Of a DNA stretch of 64,000 nt, positions 59,811-64,000 are shown one piece after another; positions within the stretch are counted from its first letter, which is position 1; each line of letters opens with the position of its first letter. The position numbers and the translations under genes were made by a program. The DNA is from Glandiceps talaboti (taxonomy: Eukaryota > Hemichordata > Enteropneusta > Spengelidae), in assembly GCF_964340395.1 (NCBI RefSeq), contig NC_135555.1, positions 22,427,225 to 22,491,224 on the forward strand, in the 5' to 3' direction. The notes beneath the pieces are model-generated. The model did not search any database and was not told the DNA's origin. It worked only from the letters and a program-made list of their open reading frames with translations.

Positions 59811-62043
59811 AGTGCCTGTATCCAATACAAAGTAAAGTTCAGAGGCACTGTACAGTTAAATATTGAAAACCTTCGCGTTTTAAGGTTTTTCCTGAAGGCA
59901 TTGACTGTGGGTGTCTGTCAGAGCTCCGGTGTCAATTTGTTTTAAAGACGAGGTGTGGCATGTGAGAAAGCATGGCCACCAAAGGAATTAATTTTAATAT
60001 TGTCACTGAAAACATTTCATTTTTAGTGACTCTCATAATGTCAGTAATGCAGGTTTAATGAAAAAAAAAAATACATCGACAGGACAACATCTTTTGAACA
60101 GAAACATGTGACTACTCCAAAATTTGTGGTCAATATGTGTTATTGATTTTGATTTTACTAGTTCATAACCCTGTTACCCAATTAAACAGATATTCTGTGT
60201 ACTATCCCAGAATACTCACCACAATCGATGACATCAGAGAATTTACGATAATTAATCATTCCATCGTTTTTATCTTCGTATTTATCTGTCAGTGCCTGCT
60301 CATCTTCGGGGAATAGTTGTATTCCAAAGCTTTGATCCAGAACACGCTTAAATTGTGATGCTGTGGGGAAAAAAATGCATACTTTTAATTACAAACATCT
60401 GTTCCCAATAACAGTATCAAATCTACAGAGTAATCTACCGTTATGGTTCAATCAATACCAGCTACTAACAATAATGATACAATAAATATGATAATATCTC
60501 TTAAATAAATAGTTCAATATGTACATCATTTCTTATAAAAACATTTCAATTTTAATGGTTCATACAAATATTTGTGTATGTTATGATACATTTAGATGAA
60601 TAACAATAAATGTGACTCGCATTATTTCTGTATTATTCATTGCTTAGGCTTAAAAATGAAAATTATGTGGTTCCAATTATGCTCAATTTTAGAATAGGTG
60701 GGATAGATAGATTTTTTATGTTATTTTTTATATACCGGGGGTATATATTTTTTCATGTGTGAGTGTCTAGTTTAGGTAGTTATGTTTTCCACTGTTTTCC
60801 ATATGGTCTCTGTGTTATTGGTTTCTTCTCATCAGATGTACAGCCAGTACAGACTGGAAGAACAGTTTTATATTGTCTTTTTAAGATGGTGCCAGTTTTT
60901 GCATCATCCACTATTTCTTGTGAGAGATATCACAATTGTCCTGATTTTTTCCCTTGAATATGTAAAATAATGTTTAGGGTCGACAGTGAAAACCTATAGG
61001 TGGGGTTCGGGTAACCAGAACCAAACAATTTTTTTGCCTTACAACAAGTCTATAGGTTTTTTGCTTTGAACTCCCTATCAGTAGAATGAATAACAGACTA
61101 CGTTACTTTAAGGAGAGTTTAGCCTAGGAAATAGTCATCAGGGATTTTTGGCTCTTGTCTATGTAGGGAAGGCAAGAGCCAAAAATCCCCACATGACAGT
61201 CTAGAAAATTTATGATTATGTGTAGTTAGTGATCTGAATACATAACGTCATGCTGACCATGTTGGATTTATCTACATTTTTATTTGCCATCATGTGAGAA
61301 ATATGTAATACGTAGAATAGCAATATAGATATGTTTTTTAATAATAATTTTCTGAATAAATGGGTCAATCTGTTGACAAAGACTGAAGTACGCAGTCAAA
61401 AATATCAGATAACAATTTTCAAGTTTGTGTTTGGATCAAAAGTTTAAAAATTACCAACACTGAATTACCAACACAGATGAACTTTCATTTAAAGATGTTT
61501 TTTATTGTTCAACTCAGGCAAATAATTATGATATCAACTCTTCATTTAGTTAATGACATTAACAGTAACAGCATGCACACTACTACAATTACACTAGACA
61601 TGAGGTATAATTTCTTGAAGTTCAAACAAAATCCATGGTCAGCAATCAACTGAACTGTTTCTTTCATGCAGTTACTGTTCATATCATTAAGTTAACTAAA
61701 TAAAGAGTCTACACTGTGTATGTGATATTTGTCTGTTATCTTTCTTGTGTCTATCTCAACATGAAACCTTGTGATCAGACTCACTGATCTTAATAGTTCA
61801 TTTAACAGCTTGGGCAAGCTTTTCTGCAAAGAGCTGTAATATGTGGTATGTAGAGAGTGAAAGTCCCCACACTTCTGAAACTGTGTACTGCAATGTATGT
61901 TATGTAGATTATTTCAACTTACTTGAAATGTAACCAGATCTGAGTCTGTCATAGTCTTTGAAGAACTCGGTCACACGAGCTCGTCTGGAGAGAATCTTAG
62001 TTCGGATCTGATCCTCCAACACATTGATAGATCTTTCAGACAT
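48990..62043 (-). CDS. Eight-unit EF-hand-like protein, 14 coding exons (whole gene model)
   Basis: The fourteen exons listed below have GT donors and AG acceptors, and their lengths join in phase except for one 2-nt deficit in exon 11. The corrected product is about 923 aa. Aspartates opening the first loop of each unit fall near residues 30, 150, 262, 382, 498, 625, 736 and 854, an even spacing of 111-127 aa. This regularity supports the whole model. Each unit starts with a motif of the form F-x-D-[YFH]-D-[RKP]-x3-G-x-[IVM]-x4-F and ends about 40 residues later with a second degenerate EF-hand ending in [NRL]Yx(2)F. The loop is two residues longer than the canonical DxDxDG loop, so calcium binding is uncertain. 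No signal peptide or membrane segment is seen. Tandem EF-hand proteins of this size, such as EFCAB6, are often ciliary; a ciliary role here is inference. I cannot name an ortholog. Confidence 0.88.
49645..49913 (+). mobile_element. Short DNA element, THAP-like fragment family, complete copy in intron 13
   Basis: A 269-bp element with terminal inverted repeats AATACGCCTTTCC and AATAGGCCATTCC. The internal reading PDLHFYRIPRDKVL resembles a THAP-domain core of P-type transposases. No other transposase sequence remains. Confidence 0.65.
49940..50144 (-). CDS. EF-hand-like protein exon 13
   Basis: The acceptor is ACTTCAG at 50145 (a second AG eight bases inside the exon would break the frame) and the donor is ATAGG|GTATGT; 205 nt. 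It encodes AFQSPVDPNYVEYLKFNDE, the unit-7 partner segment with no acidic loop left, and the helix MCLQQTLERLANR before unit 8. Confidence 0.86.
50222..50440 (+). mobile_element. tRNA-derived SINE in intron 12
   Basis: A-box-like TGGCTGAGTGGTTAAA at 50228-50243 and B-box GGGTTCGATCCC at 50270-50281 have tRNA spacing. A body with TTTCCTCAGGTACTCTGG follows, a central block that recurs in SINEs of many marine invertebrates (from general knowledge). The acceptor stem does not close, so it is not a functional tRNA gene. Confidence 0.72.
50525..50640. repeat. Dispersed repeat copy, homologous to 35590-35700 in reverse
   Basis: It shares ACCAATCAGATCTC, GATTTGC and CATCAATATACTGG with the reverse complement of 35590-35700, and the last block also recurs near 36465. 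A palindromic TATACTGGTATA-like end suggests a MITE terminus. Confidence 0.55.
50892..51040 (-). CDS. EF-hand-like protein exon 12
   Basis: The acceptor is TTTCTCAG and the donor AAGC|GTAAGT; 149 nt. It encodes VMKERIRILEFLRDYDKLR with the unit-7 loop DYDKLRTGRMKKETF at residue 736. Confidence 0.88.
51489..51626. repeat. 46-bp tandem repeat, three copies, in intron 11
   Basis: Three units begin TGTGAGTGGAGGTGTAAATG at 51489, 51535 and 51581. The third differs at three positions. The unit contains a donor-like GTGAGT but no acceptor. Confidence 0.9.
51852..52331 (-). CDS. EF-hand-like protein exon 11, with a frameshift
   Basis: The acceptor is TATTACCAG and the donor CCAAG|GTGAGT; 480 nt, the longest exon. 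The upstream frame, from VFTQVEPNLEK to VDNVME, runs into a stop. The downstream frame, from MQRRVLAKPCFQDFDRHNR, carries the unit-6 loop (residue 625) and joins exon 12 in phase. The switch lies at 52182-52190. Adding one GA to the short GAGAG run restores a continuous reading of the form VMERAMQRR and makes the whole CDS divisible by three. Either an assembly or consensus indel, or a real disabling allele. Confidence 0.84.
53095..53205. repeat. Dispersed repeat pair in introns 10 and 8 (second copy 54357-54470)
   Basis: Both segments start AAAGGCCTATGTTTCAATCC or AAAGGACTATGTTTCAATCC and share CATTAGTGTTATCTTAAT-like sequence after it. GTTTCAATCC is B-box-like, so these may be SINE fragments, but no A-box is seen. 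Confidence 0.5.
53319..53529 (-). CDS. EF-hand-like protein exon 10
   Basis: The acceptor is TCTTTCAG and the donor ACAG|GTAACT; 211 nt. It encodes VNEYFQDFDPLRNGSISQ with the unit-5 loop at residue 498, followed by the partner hand YYNDPKHPGRVLWPNF. Confidence 0.88.
54134..54282 (-). CDS. EF-hand-like protein exon 9
   Basis: The acceptor is TATTGCAG and the donor CTGG|GTAGGA (weaker than the others); 149 nt. It encodes EFVGFTIGSDEMKDAG and the helix VNFEEVLGRIRHHSLVNRIW leading into unit 5. Confidence 0.84.
54516..54606. repeat. Compound (CAA)n-(CGA)n microsatellite in intron 8
   Basis: A run of CAA triplets changes to a run of CGA triplets and back to CAA. The segment is fully intronic. 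Confidence 0.95.
55068..55236 (-). CDS. EF-hand-like protein exon 8
   Basis: The acceptor is TTCAACAG and the donor AGAG|GTAATA; 169 nt. It continues the unit-4 loop as SKANTRNITFSQF, which lacks the glycine, and carries the partner hand KFEDPERRGDVNYPAF (residues 386-441). Confidence 0.86.
55322..55711. mobile_element. MITE copy in intron 7 with AGGCCT termini
   Basis: It begins AGGCCTTAAAAAACAAC and ends in the inverted AATTTTTATTTTTAGGCCT. GGTTCCGGTT and GGTTCCGATT lie just inside the two ends. Its homolog is at 60645-61041 in inverted orientation. No clear target duplication is visible. Confidence 0.6.
55848..56096 (+). mobile_element. Short DNA element, THAP-like fragment family, copy 3 (right end truncated)
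   Basis: It starts AATAGGCCTTTCCAAAATT and is homologous to 49645-49913 and to the two halves at 47834-48349. The right terminal 20 bp present in the other copies are missing. Inside is a short reading DLHFYRIPRNK, resembling the mid-part of THAP zinc-finger domains. This similarity is an inference. Confidence 0.6.
56152..56345 (-). CDS. EF-hand-like protein exon 7
   Basis: The acceptor is TCTGCAG and the donor AGA|GTATGT; 194 nt. It opens with the linker AFNDPDLEKKPTMEVKRPP, then a helix and FKDYDR, where the unit-4 loop is split by the intron after its fourth residue. Confidence 0.86.
56937..57204 (-). CDS. EF-hand-like protein exon 6 (complete unit 3)
   Basis: A 268-nt exon with acceptor TAATTCAG and donor AATG|GTAAGT. 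It holds an entire unit: VDDVFDKIRTAVYKNG, the first loop DHDRLRSYIITENQF, in which the usual glycine is replaced by tyrosine, and the second hand YYKIKDGRVRYKEF. This is the clearest single-exon version of the repeat. Confidence 0.9.
58013..58216 (-). CDS. EF-hand-like protein exon 5
   Basis: The acceptor is TGTTACAG and the donor CCAAG|GTAAGT; 204 nt, in phase 0 at both ends. It encodes FYRSFPGPPDVTENEM, the partner hand KYLDPSKASLCNYLNF and a linker ending AEYNIPAK (residues 164-231). Confidence 0.88.
58400..58700 (-). repeat. About 104-bp tandem triplication spanning the exon 4 end and its donor
   Basis: Three adjacent copies start at about 58410, 58513 and 58617. Each contains TGACTGTCACATG followed by a reverse copy of the exon 4 end. 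Only the copy nearest the exon keeps a usable donor (GCCAG|GTAAG). The other two read GTCAT|GTAAG and GGCAT|GTCAG, with substitutions in the loop codons. Confidence 0.75.
58656..58821 (-). CDS. EF-hand-like protein exon 4
   Basis: The acceptor is ATATCCTTTAG and the donor GCCAG|GTAAG; 166 nt. It contains RCTDILRRIAPFYKYHG and then the unit-2 loop DFDRHHNGLVTESQ at residues 150-163, at the very end of the exon. The last 40 or so bases and the donor are repeated twice more in the following intron. Confidence 0.88.
58895..59290. repeat. Degenerate about 40-bp tandem repeat in intron 3
   Basis: Diverged copies alternate AATAATGACTTT-like and CATATCCCAT-like blocks. They are clearly related to each other but too diverged for a firm consensus. 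Confidence 0.5.
59435..59495 (-). CDS. EF-hand-like protein exon 3 (linker)
   Basis: A 61-nt linker exon with acceptor TTTTTCACAG and donor AATA|GTAAGT. It encodes a charged linker, VFEPNDLKTEPQARKVEVTE, between units 1 and 2. Similar linkers with FxxNDx or VEPNLEK open exons 7 and 11, so linkers may be part of the ancestral repeat. Confidence 0.82.
59580..59808. repeat. (CAAT)n/(CAGT)n tetranucleotide tract in intron 2
   Basis: About 57 tandem tetranucleotides, mostly CAAT with CAGT and CACT variants. The long serine/asparagine/glutamine reading frame over it is a consequence of the repeat. Confidence 0.95.
60220..60360 (-). CDS. EF-hand-like protein exon 2
   Basis: The acceptor is TTCCCCACAG and the donor TGTG|GTGAGT; length 141 nt. 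It completes unit 1 with TSQFKRVLDQSFG and supplies the partner hand KYEDKNDGMINYRKF, the most canonical-looking second loop in the protein. Confidence 0.88.
60645..61041. mobile_element. MITE copy in intron 1 (family of 55322-55711)
   Basis: The segment matches the reverse complement of 55322-55711 along most of its length, for example the shared blocks ATATGGTCTCTGTGTTATTG and CATCAGATGTACAGCC. Ends resemble AGGCTTAAAAATGA and its reverse. This and the intron 7 copy are in opposite orientation. Confidence 0.65.
61141..61189. repeat. Perfect 17-bp stem hairpin in intron 1
   Basis: GGGATTTTTGGCTCTTG at 61141-61157 is mirrored by CAAGAGCCAAAAATCCC at 61173-61189, with a 15-nt spacer. There is no coding context. 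It could be a small foldback element or an RNA hairpin. Confidence 0.8.
61923..62043 (-). CDS. EF-hand-like protein exon 1 (start codon)
   Basis: The ATG at 62043 opens MSERSINVLEDQ and runs into the first loop, DYDRLRSGYIS, at residues 30-40. The donor reads CAA|GTAAGT. The exon is 121 nt and leaves one base for the next codon. Upstream on this strand an acceptor-like TTTACTAG near 62110 suggests the coding exon may also begin with spliced 5' UTR. A second in-frame-like ATG lies in a duplicated copy of this segment near 62153. Confidence 0.88.
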
Positions 62044-62202
62044 CTTGAATGATGTCCAGTTGTGCCCTTGTGGTCAGATTCACGTCAACGGTTTTCCCTT
62101 TTTATTCTAGTAAACATAAACAGAATAAATACATTGATAGTTCTTTCAGGCATCATGAACGATGTTCCATTGTTTTCCCTTTTATTCAAGTAAACATAAA
62201 CA
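62016..62202 (-). repeat. Tandem duplication of the start-codon region of exon 1
   Basis: The segment around the start codon (about 62016-62116) is repeated upstream at about 62127-62202. The upstream copy still reads MPERTINV where the gene reads MSERSINV, and keeps the TTTTCCCTTTTATT tract and GTAAACATAAAC flank, but then runs out of frame. It is either a dead duplicate or an alternative first exon. Confidence 0.65.
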
Positions 62203-62424
62203 TAAACGAATAAGTATTTGGAAATAGCTCATTAGGTGATGAATTATAAATATGCACAAATTTTTACAATAAAATTGAATAATATTATGAAATAAACTGT
62301 TGATCTTTCTGTATTACATTCAGGTCAGAACAAACAAAATATTAAATGGCTATCATAAAGCTGAACATCGTTGAGATTTGAGACTGTTTTTATGTTTTCC
62401 ACTAGTAGTTTTTATCACTTTTGT

Positions 62425-62506
62425 AGTGTTTCAGTGCCTATGGACTTTTAGGATATATGGCGCTTTACAAGTGATATTATTATTATTGTTATTATTATTA
62501 TTATAG
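62425..62506 (+). mobile_element. SINE/LINE 3' tail with (TTA)n
   Basis: TTTTAGGATATATGGCGCTT followed by TACAAGTGATA and a (TTA)n run matches the typical 3' end of CR1/L2-type LINEs and their SINEs in invertebrates. Only the tail is recognisable. Confidence 0.55.
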
Positions 62507-63520
62507 ATTAGTAATTATGCAACAATTTTAGTAAAAAAAATATCTGTGAAAAATGTGTGTTTCGATCAATCTCGCCTCGATGGTGTACGTCCTTGACCTT
62601 GTTGCGATCGGCTTTGTTTATCTTCAAGTTGTGGGTAAGGCCATGGAAGTATAACCCACGATAACACCTATATGTTTGTTTTGACATGCCTTCATTGCTT
62701 CATCATTGGCAATATATTACAATGGTCACCGTGCGTACGCGTGATTACATATGAGCAGTTCACTTACAAGGTAATGTTTACAGTGATTTTTTTACCTGTC
62801 TTGTTTCCAGAGTTTGATTACGTCTTGCCGACGCCTAACATGCTGTGGTAGTTGCAGTAAATTAGTTTTGAAAATGTTGCTTTCAGTCTAGTCATTGCTT
62901 AGTTATTTTGTAATCCAGCATATTTGTTTATGGTCAAGTTTTCCCGAATAATAGTTGTAACATTTGTTTATGAAAAGCCGGCGGAACGTAGTGCATGCCG
63001 GGACAGTGACTTTATTATATGCAAGTAAAAGTTCGTCGTGAATTTATTACAGGTTCCGGGGCCGTGCGTGAAGCAAGTAACTTTGCACTCTAGACTAGAG
63101 CCTGTTCAGAAAATGTATCGGCTGATATAAATTTACCGGTTTAACTTCACACACACACTTAGGCCATTCTCATTTTCGCGCCTTTTGCAAGTTTCCAGTC
63201 ACGTAAAACACTTTGTAAATACTTGTTAGTATGTGTCAAAAGTATTAATTGTTGCATTTTTGGTGTGCAACAGTACATTCCATACATGAGGTTTATTTTC
63301 AGTGCTTCTTTTCTTTGTCATACAATAAACAGCTATAGACTAGTTAGTACTGTTTATTTCTTTTTATTTTATAAAATGCTATTTTCAGTCAATCTTGAAG
63401 AGTCAATTTTAAACAAATGTTTATGGCCCCCCCCCCCCCAAAAAAAAATAATTAAATAATTAAATAATTAAATAATAAGTATATAGTAATAATAATTTTT
63501 ATAATAATCAAGTTTATTTC
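62507..63520. other. Upstream region of the EF-hand-like gene
   Basis: No protein gene is recognisable. GC content rises near 62565-63070, with GCCGGCGG and CCGGGGCCG motifs, as in a CpG-rich promoter. A TSS cannot be fixed. A poly-C/poly-A tract with (TTAAATAA)n lies at 63426-63476. Confidence 0.4.
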
Positions 63521-64000
63521 AATACTAACCACCCTACCTGGGGTAGTTTTGTATGCTGAGTTCAAAATAGGGGGTCATTTTATGAACATCTGTTGCCATG
63601 GTAACCAAAACCACCATAATATGTCAACCATTTTTTCCAAAATTTGACATAAAACATTGAAAAAAAAGATAATACAGTGAAAAAATGCCCTTGTATTAGA
63701 CATGTATGAGTTAGTGCTACCTGGTGTAACATAAATTGTATAAAATTGGATAGCTGTTTCCATGGAAACGTATGGTAGACGTGAAAATTATGTTTTCATT
63801 ATATACACATACATCTCACAAATAACATTATAAATCTGATAAATATCTTTTTATTTGCACATTGACCCTACTACCAAGGGTACTTTGTCATGCTGAGTTC
63901 AAAAAAAGCGGTCATTTAATAACATCGGTTGCCATGGTAACCAAAATAACCATTTAACGTGAATTTTTGAAAAATTAGACATAAAACACTTTAAACATTT
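63520..64000. repeat. About 336-bp tandem repeat containing RFX X-box-like palindromes
   Basis: The segment at about 63527 is repeated at about 63863, sharing ATGCTGAGTTCAAAA and TTGCCATGGTAACCAAAA. GTTGCCATGGTAAC occurs at 63592-63605 and 63928-63941, and GTTTCCATGGAAAC at 63755-63768. The second unit runs off the window end. Confidence 0.7.

Overview
This is a eukaryotic, very probably invertebrate metazoan, genomic window. The evidence is GT-AG introns in an intron-rich gene, several 8-bp-TSD MITE families, a tRNA-derived SINE, LINE reverse-transcriptase relics, long microsatellites and kilobases of satellite DNA, at about 35-40% GC. The phylum cannot be fixed from sequence alone; a marine deuterostome or lophotrochozoan is my guess. 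No prokaryotic, viral or CRISPR features are seen.

Layout. 1-9.5 kb is gene-poor and TE-rich: three hAT-like MITEs with intact 8-bp target duplications (560-757, 4164-4561, 7666-8045), a decayed TTAA-flanked piggyBac-like element (5724-7561), two large CATA/CATC/CACA microsatellite blocks and a small coding exon split by one of the MITEs. 9.6-33.0 kb holds two head-to-tail copies of a composite macro-repeat: 5' segment, 19-bp minisatellite bounded by splice-like sites, linker, 88-91 bp satellite array, hairpin tail. The copies are 13.8 and 9.6 kb long and carry about 220 satellite monomers. 33-34 kb contains two copies of the tail sequence. 34.9-35.6 kb is an (ATAGT)n tract split by a foldback element. 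36.6-39.8 kb is a 16-copy, 201-bp tandem array in which every unit looks like a 124-bp purine-rich exon plus a 77-bp intron. 42.4-47.9 kb has two LINE reverse-transcriptase relics and a broken protein-kinase gene that still has DFG and APE motifs and a poly(A) signal.

The one well-supported protein gene is on the minus strand, 62043-48990. It has 14 coding exons that join in phase to about 923 aa. The protein consists of eight tandem units of about 118 aa, each an EF-hand-like pair with a non-canonical, two-residue-longer loop. Exon 11 carries a frameshift best explained by loss of one GA dinucleotide. All introns use GT-AG and several carry MITEs, a SINE or tandem repeats, one of which triplicates the end of exon 4 with its splice donor. 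RFX X-box-like palindromes lie 1.5-1.9 kb upstream of the start.

The most unusual part is the 9.6-39.9 kb region. Several unrelated-looking repeat loci on the + strand share a purine-rich GAAGAC core and splice-like borders, suggesting a repeat-exon noncoding transcript or a mobile-element family that carries such exons.
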